DNA from: Halotia branconii CENA392
GTDB lineage: Bacteria > Cyanobacteriota > Cyanobacteriia > Cyanobacteriales > Nostocaceae
DNA: 64,000 bases
Assembly: GCF_029953635.1 (NCBI RefSeq)
Contig: NZ_CP124543.1
Location: forward strand, 909,455-973,454
Reading direction: 5' to 3'
The position numbers and the translations under genes are program-made. Below, in pieces: positions 18,153 to 26,444 of this stretch. The stretch's first letter is position 1. Each line of letters begins with the position of its first letter. The notes under the pieces were generated by a model. The model was not told the DNA's origin and did no database searches. It worked only from the letters and a program-made list of their open reading frames with translations.

Positions 18153-18626
18153 ATGAGTGAAAGTGTCTATATTGAAACTAGTATCATTGGCTACCTGACT
18201 GCTAGACCAAGCAATAATTTAATTCTGATGGCAAATGTAGAGGCCACACGGCAATGGTGGGATATTCGCCGTGTTCAGTTTGACCTTTACATTTCACAAA
18301 CAGTCTTAGACGAGGTAGCACGGGGCGATGCTGAGATAGCAACAAGGCGGCTCAAAATGTTAAGTGACTTTCCCTTACTCGAAGTCAACGAAGCTGTTGA
18401 GAATTTGGCGGCTCAATACCTTGCAAAAAGTAACCTCCCACCCAAAGCTGCTGATGACGCACTTCACATTGCAGTAGCTACAGTCTACGGCTTGGACTAC
18501 TTGTTAACGTGGAATTGTAAACACATTGCTAACGCCCAAATCCAGAAAAAGTTAATTCAAATCAGCTTTGATGTTGGATATGAGTTACCAACTATTTGTA
18601 CACCTTACGAGCTAATGGGAGAGTAA
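18153..18626 (+). CDS. PIN-domain ribonuclease toxin (VapC-like)
   Basis: A 157-residue PIN-domain protein. The motif V-Y-I-E-T-S-I at the N-terminus gives the first acidic residue (here Glu-Thr-Ser in the D-T-S/N position), SQTVLDEVARGD gives the second, KAADDALHIAVATV the Asp pair and LLTWNCKHIAN the last part of the site. These are the metal-binding residues of the RNase fold. The family usually begins at MSESVYIETS, so I took the ATG at 18153; the ATG at 18126 is in frame and possible. The small gene downstream starts 3 bases after the stop and is probably its antitoxin. The pair lies between relics of another TA type. Confidence 0.85.
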   Translation: MSESVYIETSIIGYLTARPSNNLILMANVEATRQWWDIRRVQFDLYISQTVLDEVARGDAEIATRRLKMLSDFPLLEVNEAVENLAAQYLAKSNLPPKAADDALHIAVATVYGLDYLLTWNCKHIANAQIQKKLIQISFDVGYELPTICTPYELMGE

Positions 18627-18628
18627 AA

Positions 18629-18793
18629 ATGTGGAGAGATGAAGTTCTAGAGGAAATTTATAGAATCCGAGAAGAACACGCCAAAACTTTTAATTACGAT
18701 CTTAAAGCAATTTGTGATGATTTGCGACAGAAGCAAGCTGCAAGTAGCAGACGAATTATTTCAACACCTCTTAAGCAACCCCGCAAACGATAA
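18629..18793 (+). CDS. Small antitoxin-like protein paired with the PIN-domain gene
   Basis: A 54-residue protein: MWRDEVLEEIYRIREEHAKTFNYDLKAICDDLRQKQ followed by a basic tail ending KQPRKR. It starts 3 bases downstream of the PIN gene stop with GGGAGAG as ribosome-binding site. The opening sequence is typical of small proteins encoded after PIN toxins in cyanobacteria; the acidic helix would bind the toxin. Toxin-first order is less common than antitoxin-first for VapBC. I infer the antitoxin role from position. Confidence 0.8.
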   Translation: MWRDEVLEEIYRIREEHAKTFNYDLKAICDDLRQKQAASSRRIISTPLKQPRKR

Positions 18794-18814
18794 AACAAAG
18801 CTGTTGTAGCTGAC

Positions 18815-18972
18815 TGACTCAAATTTTGATCAAAATTAAGTCTAAAACAGCTTGACATAGTGCTGCAACGAGGCGGATCGCACAAATGGTCTACTTTTTT
18901 TACCGCGATGTCTACGACGGGCTATTCGGCGATCGCACCATCCTTTAAATTAGTTTTATTAACGCGCCATCA
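18815..18972. repeat. Relic of a DUF433/DUF5615 module, copy B
   Basis: Bases 18815-18834 repeat the start of the DUF5615 toxin gene (codons for L-F-D-Q-N-L-S, minus strand). From 18838 the sequence follows the region upstream of the DUF433 antitoxin (compare 22701-22835) through AGTTTTATTAACGCG. The antitoxin and most of the toxin have been lost between these parts. It shows that a second such module once lay here. Confidence 0.8.
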
Positions 18973-19060
18973 TTGGGATTTCATCAAGATAGCCGAATTG
19001 TTAATAGAGGTAGTAATAGTTTAATGCGATCGCACCCCCTCATCACGCATAATTCAGTAG
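18973..19060. other. Short gene-free stretch between TA relic and REP palindrome
   Basis: Contains one HIP1 site and CACCCCCTCATCACGC, nothing coding. Part of a larger gap (18794-19559) otherwise filled by relic B, the palindrome and the RAYT remnant. Confidence 0.5.
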
Positions 19061-19088
19061 GGTGCGTTGTCGCAAAGCGCAACGCACC
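19061..19088. repeat. REP-like palindrome GGTGCGTTG...CAACGCACC
   Basis: A perfect 9-base inverted repeat with a 10-base loop, preceded by GTAG. It lies 7 bases from the stop of the RAYT transposase remnant, the place where REP palindromes usually stand. Confidence 0.75.
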
Positions 19089-19094
19089 ATCATC

Positions 19095-19375
19095 TCAAAC
19101 ATCCCAAATATCAGAAACAAGTTGAACCTCACCATCACCCCAATTTAACGAGTAAATGTTCTGCTGGATAAAACGATGAACACTCGAAAAAGCCCATTGC
19201 TGAGGTGATTCACACAGTTGATGCCGCACAGGATTATAGTGAATGTAGTCACAATGATTAGCAAAATCAACATCGTCTCTAACTATATGTTCCCAAAAGC
19301 GGCGTTGCCATAAATTTTTTTCTTTTCGCTTTTCTCGTGAGCGGGAGAGATAGAAAAATTCTGGATAACCACTTT
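19095..19375 (-). pseudogene. REP-associated tyrosine transposase (RAYT) remnant
   Basis: The minus strand reads (from about 19370) PEFFYLSRSREKRKEKN, then LWQRRFWEHIVRDDVDFANHC, DYIHYNPVRHQL, and SSVHRFIQQNIYSLNW, ending DIWDV-stop at 19095. W-Q-R-R-F-W-E-H and D-Y-I-H-Y-N-P-V are the hallmark C-terminal motifs of RAYT (Transposase_17/Y1) proteins. The N-terminal half with the catalytic H-x-H is missing, and an in-frame stop lies just upstream. So this is a dead fragment of about 90 codons. Confidence 0.88.
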
Positions 19376-19559
19376 AAATTAAGTAATTACATGAAAAGAA
19401 AAGTTTGTGTATAGTATTTTAATACAGGTATTAAATGCAAAAATTTCAGATAACTATCCTAAATCAGGTAATTAAACGGAAATTATCAGTTTAATAACTA
19501 GATATACTTCACCAATCCACGTTTCCCTCATAGAGAGTTTTACCTTAAGTTTTTGAAAA

Positions 19560-20111
19560 ATGCGGAAAATTTGGCAATTCATAAATCGATATCCGCCGAC
19601 AGCACTAATAAGGTCTCTCAGTTTCTTGCTGGAGGCCATTATACGAAATGCTCAGAGCGGTAGTCAAATTGTAGTTGCAGCAACAGTAGTCCCTTTCTTA
19701 CTTTTGGCAATAGCTCTGTTGTACTTGGCAAATGCAGTTAAGTGGATTTCAACTAACTTTTTCAATCTCATGAAATCTCTTTTTACAATTTGTATTATAG
19801 AAGTGCGTTTCTACTGGGAAAAAATGCGAGAAGTTGGAGAAGTTCTTGCTGAAGAATTATCTGAATTAATTTCAAGAATGTTTCAGTTTATTTTATATCT
19901 TTTGTCTAAGCTTGTTGATGACAACGCTGAATACGGAAATCATGGAAATCACACATCAGTATTAGTAATTTTACGGAGATTTATCACATGGTTATTTTAT
20001 GCACTAGTAACTATATTAATGAGTGCCTTTCTTATTATAACCTTCTTTACAGGCTTGCCATTATTACACCAATATCTACGACAACTTTTGATGGGTAACA
20101 TCAATAGTTAA
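19560..20111 (+). CDS. Hypothetical membrane protein
   Basis: A 183-residue protein with two strong hydrophobic segments (IVVAATVVPFLLLAIALLYLA near 45-65 and LFYALVTILMSAFLIITFFTGLPLL near 145-170). Between them is an amphipathic region (VRFYWEKMREVGEVLAEELSELISRMFQFILYLLSKL). I recognise no family. The topology is consistent with two transmembrane helices and a cytoplasmic or periplasmic helical loop. Codon use is AT-rich like that of other cargo genes. Confidence 0.6.
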   Translation: MRKIWQFINRYPPTALIRSLSFLLEAIIRNAQSGSQIVVAATVVPFLLLAIALLYLANAVKWISTNFFNLMKSLFTICIIEVRFYWEKMREVGEVLAEELSELISRMFQFILYLLSKLVDDNAEYGNHGNHTSVLVILRRFITWLFYALVTILMSAFLIITFFTGLPLLHQYLRQLLMGNINS

Positions 20112-20258
20112 AACGAAGAAGTATAACAATTTAAACGCAGTAGACGAACAAAAACTTTGGTACTGAATTTAGTCTTGTACTGGAAACAAACAGCTACAAA
20201 GTTTAAAGATTACTCGAAAAACTACATAACTAATAAACTATAACTTAGGCTGATGCTT

Positions 20259-20396
20259 ATGGCAATTTACAAAGTCAGATTAGTCAACAAAGCTGAACGG
20301 TTAGATACTGTAATTGAAGTTCCAGATGATGAATACATTTTAGATTATGCTGAAGATTGGAGTCTTGACTTACCCTATAAGAGTTATATTGTCTGA
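20259..20396 (+). pseudogene. Truncated plant-type [2Fe-2S] ferredoxin
   Basis: The reading begins [20 protein letters not shown] and continues to [14 protein letters not shown], the N-terminal 40 residues of a plant-type ferredoxin, which would go on S-C-R-A-G-A-C-S-T-C. Directly after L-P-Y the sequence switches into the 140-bp repeat described at 20377 and stops after K-S-Y-I-V. None of the four cluster Cys remains, so it cannot hold iron. The break coincides exactly with the repeat start. Confidence 0.85.
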
Positions 20397-20516
20397 AGCA
20401 TCAAAAAAGATTGTCATCGAATAACCCTAAAACTCGCATTTAGGCTAACAATAGACTCTTTTTTCTACCACTATAGGAAAAAACTTGCCTGACTTGACTT
20501 GTAAGAGCGATCGCTA
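20377..20516. repeat. 140-bp duplicated element-end sequence, copy 1
   Basis: Matches 22951-23090 over 140 bases without gaps and with 9 mismatches by my count. It begins ATAAGAGTTATATTG and ends at GAGCGATCGCTA. Copy 2 lies immediately inside the nifD recombination core; copy 1 is not followed by a core. Confidence 0.93.
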
Positions 20517-20567
20517 CAACAGTTTACTTATTGTACATCTCGCAGACAATCTTTCAAAAGGAAAGCT

Positions 20568-20661
20568 TTAGTACAATTCTAAGCAATGCAGACTTGGATT
20601 ATTGAGTAGTTTGTGAATTACTTCCACCCCAGAACGAAGTAAAGATTCAACTTGTTTTGTT
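20568..20661 (-). pseudogene. 3' fragment of the DUF5615 toxin gene, separated by an IS
   Basis: The minus strand reads K-Q-V-E-S-L-L-R, then SGVEVIHKLLNNPS and the end LHCLELY-stop. This is the typical C-terminus of DUF5615 proteins. It continues the interrupted toxin gene at 22163-22423: removing the IS and one TTTGTT copy joins ...N-A-P-T to K-Q-V-E... in frame. Confidence 0.9.
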
Positions 20662-22178
20662 CTGGAGTTTGGACTAAAAAGCTAGAGAAAAGCAGTCAGC
20701 AGTAACACTGACTGCCGTAAAGTCAATGAAAGTAATCAATAAATCATTGACGTGATGATCCTGACACAACTAGAAAAATTCCGCCAAGGTATCTACGATA
20801 GTTTGGGGAAGGCCAAAGATGCAGTATTTGAATTGATGGATGCAGTATTGACAAGTCCGAGTATCCCATCATTTGTAAGCTTGTCACAAAGCCCAGTATT
20901 TCGACGGCAATGGTCGAGCATTTATGCAGCACTACATGATAGTCGTCCACCGAAAATGTTGCTGATGAAGCTACTGGTACAGGAGGTAGAGACGGATGAA
21001 CAGCCATTTCTAGCAGGAGATCATAGCTTTTGGGCAAGACCAGAAGCGAAGACACTAAAAGAAAGAACTTTTCATGGGGATAGAGGGGGGAGCATAGGCA
21101 TCGGACAAAGTTACAGTACGTTAGCGTGGATACCAGAGGCGGATGGGAGTTGGGCATTACCGTTGAAACATGAACGGATAACCACCTTTGAAACGCCAAC
21201 GAGTAAAGCCGCATTCCAACTAAAACTTGTCACCCGTGAGTTAGGCACTAGACCACTTGCAGCTTATGACCGAGGCTACGGCAACGCCAAATTTGTCCAA
21301 GCCACGGAGGAGATTAACGCAGACCTATTATTGCGTTTAGCATCTAACCGATGTGTATGGGGTACACCCGGTACTTATAAAGGACGAGGCGCACCATGTA
21401 AACATGGTCACAAGTTTAAGCTCAATGACCCCCAAACTTGGCCAGAGGCAACTGAAACTCTGGAAGTTGAAGACCCGAAAGTTGGTCGAGTGAAAGTAAT
21501 GCGTTGGAGTGGATTTCATTTCCTTCAGTCCCCAAACCGGGCAATGGAAATCATTCGCGTCGAGGTACTCCAACCAGTAGGACGTAATCGGAAGTTTCAA
21601 CCTTTATGGCTAGCTTGGTTGGGTCAGACAATGCCTCCATTAGAGAATCTCTGGCAAAAATACCTATGCCGCTTTGCTTTAGAGCATTGGTATCGATTTG
21701 CCAAGCAGAGGTTATATTGGACACAGCCTCAATTGAGTTCTACTCGGGCCGCAGAGCGATGGAGTGACTTGATGCCCCTGCTAACTTGGCAACTCTGGTT
21801 CGCAAGAGTTGCCTGTATTGATTCCCCCTTGCCCTGGCAATCGACTCAGGATAAACTGTCTCCAGGACGTGTAGCACAAGCCTTTCCTCTAATTTTAGCC
21901 ACTATTGGCACTCCTGCTCAACCCCCGAAAACTCAAGGGTTATCACCTGGGCGTGCCCAAGGGCATCAGCCACCTCAACGTCCCCGTTATCTCACTGTCA
22001 AAAAACACGCATCTAAAAAACCTAAAACCGAAGAATCACTTAAGAACGCTAATCTAACTGCTGCTTAGTTTCTGCTTCTTTTTTAACGATTCCACTTAAC
22101 TCAGCCTCTAACAAAGCTGGGTAACTTTCTTTTGCCTTCTCTTCATTCCTGCTAAATGCAGATTAGTCCAAACTCAAG
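20662..22178 (+). mobile_element. Insertion sequence with TTTGTT target duplication
   Basis: Ends are CTGGAGTTTGGACTAA (20662) and the complement TTAGTCCAAACTCAAG (22178): 16-base inverted repeats with one mismatch. Direct repeats TTTGTT flank both ends (20656-20661 and 22179-22184). Length is 1517 bases with one transposase gene. It has inserted into a DUF5615 toxin gene. Confidence 0.92.
20755..22068 (+). CDS. DDE transposase of the IS at 20662-22178
   Basis: A 437-residue transposase related to IS4/IS701-type DDE enzymes. Candidate catalytic residues are Asp in FLAGDHSFWAR (about 90), Asp in LAAYDRGYGNAKF (about 168) and Glu in FALEHWYRFAKQRLYW (about 310), the last fitting the Y-(2)-R-(3)-E-(6)-K-like region. 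The C-terminus is Pro/Lys-rich. It begins at the ATG at 20755 (a GTG lies one codon earlier). It appears intact, so the element could be active. The exact IS family name is not certain. Confidence 0.87.
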   Translation: MILTQLEKFRQGIYDSLGKAKDAVFELMDAVLTSPSIPSFVSLSQSPVFRRQWSSIYAALHDSRPPKMLLMKLLVQEVETDEQPFLAGDHSFWARPEAKTLKERTFHGDRGGSIGIGQSYSTLAWIPEADGSWALPLKHERITTFETPTSKAAFQLKLVTRELGTRPLAAYDRGYGNAKFVQATEEINADLLLRLASNRCVWGTPGTYKGRGAPCKHGHKFKLNDPQTWPEATETLEVEDPKVGRVKVMRWSGFHFLQSPNRAMEIIRVEVLQPVGRNRKFQPLWLAWLGQTMPPLENLWQKYLCRFALEHWYRFAKQRLYWTQPQLSSTRAAERWSDLMPLLTWQLWFARVACIDSPLPWQSTQDKLSPGRVAQAFPLILATIGTPAQPPKTQGLSPGRAQGHQPPQRPRYLTVKKHASKKPKTEESLKNANLTAA

Positions 22179-22423
22179 TTTGTTGGTGCATTTCCGCAAC
22201 GTAGCCATACAACTTTAGGCGGAGAACCATATAAACGGCTTCTTTCGGCAAAGTCTACATCTTGAGTAACGATGCAAAAGTCATTTGTTTTAGCAAATTC
22301 CCATATTTCAGTATCAGTCTTTACTTCTAACCCATAAAGCTGAACATGACTCGAATCAGGGAAAACGTCTGCTAATTGAGTTACTAGTAGGCGACTCAAA
22401 TTTTGATCAAAAAGTAGTTTCAA
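22163..22423 (-). pseudogene. DUF5615 toxin-like protein, interrupted by IS
   Basis: The 86-residue reading starts MKLLFDQNLSRLLVTQL and includes DTEIWEFAKTNDFCIVTQDVDFAER and VVWLRCGNAPT, the markers of DUF5615 (Mut7-C/PIN-like RNase) proteins: Asp in F-D-Q-N and Asp in T-Q-D-V-D-F. The final N-L-S-L-D and stop belong to the IS end. The missing 29 residues are at 20568-20661. It overlaps the antitoxin gene by 4 bases (ATGA). The core acidic residues are present, so the shortened product might keep some activity, but the last helix is gone. Confidence 0.9.
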
Positions 22424-22671
22424 ACACCACCTACCGTTGGTTTAGCATCTCCTAAAGAGGCAACTAAACGATGCTCACGATCAGCAGCAAACTCCAAACA
22501 AGCTCTAATATCTTGTTCTGTTAATTCAGGGAAGTCATCTAGTATTTCCCCATGAGACATACCAGCCGCCAACCAACCGAGAACGTCGTAAACGGTGATT
22601 CGCATCCGTCGAATGCAAGGTTTACCACCTCGCTTGTCAGGTTCGATTGTAATGATATCCTGATAGCTCAT
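22420..22671 (-). CDS. DUF433-family antitoxin
   Basis: An 83-residue protein starting MSYQDIITIEPDKRGGKPCIRRMRITVYDVLGWLAAGMS and ending with FAADREHRLVA. The G-K-P-C-I-R and I-T-V-Y-D-V-L motifs and the helix-turn-helix with I-L-D-D-F-P-E-L are typical of DUF433. Such proteins pair with DUF5615 toxins, and here the toxin gene overlaps its end by 4 bases. I chose the ATG at 22671, the family start; another ATG lies 9 bases upstream. It looks intact although its toxin has been split, so it may now be under no selection. Confidence 0.9.
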   Translation of the reverse strand: MSYQDIITIEPDKRGGKPCIRRMRITVYDVLGWLAAGMSHGEILDDFPELTEQDIRACLEFAADREHRLVASLGDAKPTVGGV

Positions 22672-22835
22672 GGTGATCATAAACTGTGTAGTATCTTTCT
22701 AAGTCTAAAACAGCTTGACATAGTGCTGCAACGAGGTAGAGTGCAACAATACTCTACTTTTTTTTACTGCGATGTCTACGACGGACTATTGGACGATCGC
22801 GCTATCTCATAAATTAGTTTTATTAACGCGTCATC
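22655..22835. repeat. DUF433 module 5' region, copy C (parent of relics A and B)
   Basis: The first antitoxin codons and upstream sequence, through AGTTTTATTAACGCGTCATC, recur at 17859-17950 and 18838-18972. Together with copy 2 of the 140-bp repeat this fills the gap 22672-23044, which has no other gene. Confidence 0.8.
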
Positions 22836-22950
22836 TTATTCAGCAAAAGCAATCGCCCCATTTAATCTAAAAAGTTGTCATTGAAAATAGTCTTTTAATT
22901 TACAGTTTTTCTTTGAGCAAAATGCAATTCAAATCTTAAAACTAGACTGA

Positions 22951-23090
22951 ATAAGAGTTATATTGTTTTAAGCATCAAAAGAGATTGTTACCGAATAACC
23001 CTAAAACTTGCATTTAGGCTAAAAATTGACTCTTTTTTCTACCACTATAGTAAAAAACTTGCCTGACTTGACTTGTAAGAGCGATCGCTA
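22951..23090. repeat. 140-bp element-end sequence, copy 2 (adjacent to recombination core)
   Basis: Same 140 bases as 20377-20516 with 9 differences. It ends 4 bases before the CGGAGTAATCC core. It also supplies the last 16 foreign codons of the interrupted nifD frame. Confidence 0.93.
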
Positions 23091-24457
23091 GGTTCGGAGT
23101 AATCCCAAGAGTGCATTTGACGGAAAGGAAGACCCATCTTTTGGAAGACATACTTCTCTTTCACACCAGAAGCAATTAAGTCTGGCTTAAGTGCTTTAAC
23201 AAATTCCTCGAACTCGTAAGCAGTCACGTCATCATAAACGATGGTGCCGTTTTCGATGTAGTGGGTAGTACGTTTGTAATCATCGTTATGAGCGAATTCA
23301 TAACCAGTACCAACCATCTTCATACCCAAGTCTTGGAAAGCGGGTACAACGTGGCGAGGACGTAGACCACCGACCATCATGGCAACGGTCTTACCTTCTA
23401 AACGGGGGCGATACTTCTCAACGATCGCATCCATTGTAGGCTGATACTTAGCGATGATCTTCTCAGCGTTTGCTTGGATCTTCTCGTCAAACTTAGAAGC
23501 AATTTCCCGTAAAGATTCAGCAATCTTGGTGGGGCCGAAGAAGTTGTATTCCAACCAGGGTATACCGTAAGCTTCTTCCATGTGACGGCTGATGTAGTTC
23601 ATCGACCGATAACAGTGGATGAGGTTCATCTTTACATTTGGAGTCATCAACATTTCGTTGATAGTACCATCACCAGACCACTGAGCAACTACGCGCAAGC
23701 CGAGTTCTTCTAAAAGGATACGGCTAGCCCAAGCATCACCACCGATGTTGTAGTCACCGATAATAGCTACATCATAGGGGGTAGACTCGAATTGTAAATT
23801 GCCTTCTTTTTTATCTTTGTCGGCTCTGGTGAATACCCAGTCACGCACCATGTCGTTAGCAATGTGGTGTCCTAAAGACTGAGAAACACCCCGGAAGCCT
23901 TCGCAACGTACAGGAACAACAGGCTTGCCAATTTCTTTTGATGACTTTCTAGCAACAGCTTCGATGTCATCTCCAATTAGACCAATGGGACATTCAGATT
24001 GAATGGAAACACCACGGTTCAAGGGGAATAAGACTTCGAGTTCTTCAATGAGCTTTAAGAGTTTTTTGTCGCCACCAAAAACGATATCCCGTTCTTGGAA
24101 GTCAGAGGTGAAGTGCATGGTACCAAAGGTGTCAACACCTGTTGTACCAATGTAGTAGTTACGACGACCAGACCAAGACCAGTAACCGCAACCAACAGGC
24201 CCGTGGCTAATGTGGATCATGTCCTTAATAGGACCCCAAACCACACCTTTGGAACCTGCATAAGCACAACCACGAGCAGTCATTACACCAGGAATAGATT
24301 TGATGTTAGACTTAACGCCGCAATCGCTCTTACCTTCTTCGTATACATTTAAGTGCTTTTCCCGTTTTTTCTTAGCTTTATCAGGATAAGCATCTAGAAC
24401 TTCTTTAATTAGTTCTTTTCTTTCTTCGATGATGTTTTGATTTTCTGGAGGAGTCAT
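23045..24457 (-). CDS. nifD: NifD, nitrogenase MoFe protein alpha chain, 5' part interrupted by element
   Basis: Encodes the alpha subunit of the MoFe protein, which carries FeMo-cofactor and reduces N2 in heterocysts. Seen: [12 protein letters not shown] and [12 protein letters not shown] (P-cluster Cys), [14 protein letters not shown] (Cys) and SGDGTINEM. Native coding runs to about R-Q-M-H-S-W-D-Y-S; the last 16 residues ([16 protein letters not shown]) come from the excision element. NifD normally continues for roughly 40 more residues including the homocitrate/cofactor-side end, so the product in vegetative cells would be defective. Excision at 23095-23105 would restore it. It lies 156 bases downstream of nifH in the nifHD(K) order. 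Confidence 0.95.
   Translation of the reverse strand: MTPPENQNIIEERKELIKEVLDAYPDKAKKKREKHLNVYEEGKSDCGVKSNIKSIPGVMTARGCAYAGSKGVVWGPIKDMIHISHGPVGCGYWSWSGRRNYYIGTTGVDTFGTMHFTSDFQERDIVFGGDKKLLKLIEELEVLFPLNRGVSIQSECPIGLIGDDIEAVARKSSKEIGKPVVPVRCEGFRGVSQSLGHHIANDMVRDWVFTRADKDKKEGNLQFESTPYDVAIIGDYNIGGDAWASRILLEELGLRVVAQWSGDGTINEMLMTPNVKMNLIHCYRSMNYISRHMEEAYGIPWLEYNFFGPTKIAESLREIASKFDEKIQANAEKIIAKYQPTMDAIVEKYRPRLEGKTVAMMVGGLRPRHVVPAFQDLGMKMVGTGYEFAHNDDYKRTTHYIENGTIVYDDVTAYEFEEFVKALKPDLIASGVKEKYVFQKMGLPFRQMHSWDYSEPSDRSYKSSQASFLL
23095..23105 (-). other. nifD-element recombination core (right attachment site)
   Basis: The 11-base core reads GGATTACTCCG on the nifD coding strand and equals the direct repeat known at the borders of the Anabaena nifD element. 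It overlaps the codons for Trp-Asp-Tyr-Ser near the end of NifD. I saw no second copy in the window, so the partner site is outside. Confidence 0.93.
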
Positions 24458-24539
24458 TTTGTAGCCTCTCTTGCACCTAAGGAACGGGTATGGGGGAATG
24501 GGTAGGGCTGTTTAACTGCCTTTTTTCCCCTGTGGGGTT

Positions 24540-24556
24540 GGGGACTCGTAGTCCCC
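24540..24556 (-). other. nifH-nifD intergenic hairpin
   Basis: GGGGACT-CGT-AGTCCCC forms a 7-bp GC-rich stem with 3-base loop between nifH and nifD. Similar hairpins between nifH and nifDK are thought to stabilise nifH mRNA ends and raise NifH over NifDK. That role is inferred here. Confidence 0.65.
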
Positions 24557-24613
24557 TGGGGGATAGAAGGAAATGTTGGAAGAATTTTCTTCCTTTTGAC
24601 TTGTGCTAAATGT

Positions 24614-25785
<1,172 letters not shown>

Positions 25786-25816
25786 TGAATACCAATTCGT
25801 AATTCGTAATTAAGAA
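25786..25816. repeat. 31-bp direct repeat downstream of glbN
   Basis: Identical over 31 bases to 26241-26271; begins TGAATACCAATTCGTAATTC. It includes a tandem AATTCGT. The two copies bracket glbN. Confidence 0.95.
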
Positions 25817-25857
25817 TGGTATTAGCTATTTGTCGATAATCAATGCGTCAGTCCTAA

Positions 25858-26214
25858 TTACTTGTTCAAGATAGCGCCTTTTAAATTGGAGACACGATCT
25901 AGTGCAGCGCTGGTGTCCTCTGCTGATTCTCCGCGCACAGCCATTGCTTCACTCAAGTGTTTGGTGATCGCATCAAAGTGTTGTTGCTGTAATTTCATTC
26001 CTGCATGGGTTTTGTCCATCGGACGACCACCGTATTGTTTTGGCCCTTCAAAAATTTGAGATAAGAAAGCAACTAAATGATTACGTTGCTTGGCCATATC
26101 TGTACCAGCAAAAAAGTGATTGAGAGTGTTATCTGTGGCAATGCGTTTGTGGAGTTCGTCTACTATTTGTTCAAGAGCTGGTTGTCCACCAAGTTTGTCG
26201 TACAATGTACTCAT
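25858..26214 (-). CDS. glbN: GlbN, cyanoglobin (truncated group I haemoglobin)
   Basis: A 118-residue truncated 2/2 haemoglobin that binds haem and O2 with high affinity. Seen: MSTLYDKLGGQPALEQIVDELHKRI, then the distal-pocket region NHFFAGTDMAKQRNHLVAFLSQIFEG with B10/E-helix residues, and GMKLQQQHFDAITKHL carrying the proximal His. I placed the start at MSTLYDKLGG (26214) with AAAGGAACAG as ribosome-binding site; a longer frame from 26250 has no family support. Position between nifU and nifH is that first described in Nostoc commune, where it is made under microaerobic, nitrogen-fixing conditions. An O2-scavenging role near the membrane has been proposed. Flanking 31-bp repeats make it look like a separable cassette. 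Confidence 0.95.
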   Translation of the reverse strand: MSTLYDKLGGQPALEQIVDELHKRIATDNTLNHFFAGTDMAKQRNHLVAFLSQIFEGPKQYGGRPMDKTHAGMKLQQQHFDAITKHLSEAMAVRGESAEDTSAALDRVSNLKGAILNK

Positions 26215-26240
26215 ATCCTGTTCCTTTGAAGCGAGTTGGA

Positions 26241-26271
26241 TGAATACCAATTCGTAATTCGTAATTAAGAA
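26241..26271. repeat. 31-bp direct repeat upstream of glbN
   Basis: Perfect second copy of 25786-25816 in the same orientation, 455 bases apart, placed just upstream of the glbN ribosome-binding site. Confidence 0.95.
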
Positions 26272-26444
26272 AGTCAGATTTAATCTGTAGCTTTCTTTTG
26301 CAGAATTGGTTTAAGACTTGTATCTATGTGCTGTTGGTTAGGAATGAAGCATTGATGGGAAGACAATTTTAGCGGTCAAATCTTACTTTCTATTTGTGGC
26401 TAATCCACATTAAGGTGTATTTGGGCTGTGAGTAAATTTTTCAG

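Larger units (their letters stand above)
1..23105. mobile_element. nifD excision element (partial, left border outside window)
   Basis: This is the interior of a developmentally excised nifD element. What is seen: nifD on the minus strand runs correctly to the Trp-Asp-Tyr-Ser codons near its end and then changes into unrelated sequence exactly at the 11-base core CGGAGTAATCC (23095-23105), and a xisA gene lies at the opposite end of the foreign DNA. Known: in Anabaena/Nostoc, XisA recombines two copies of GGATTACTCCG to restore nifD in heterocysts. The second core copy, the 3' end of nifD and nifK were not found and must lie left of base 1. The element is therefore larger than 23 kb, about twice the 11-kb Anabaena 7120 element. 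It carries some twenty cargo genes and several secondary insertions. Confidence 0.93.
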
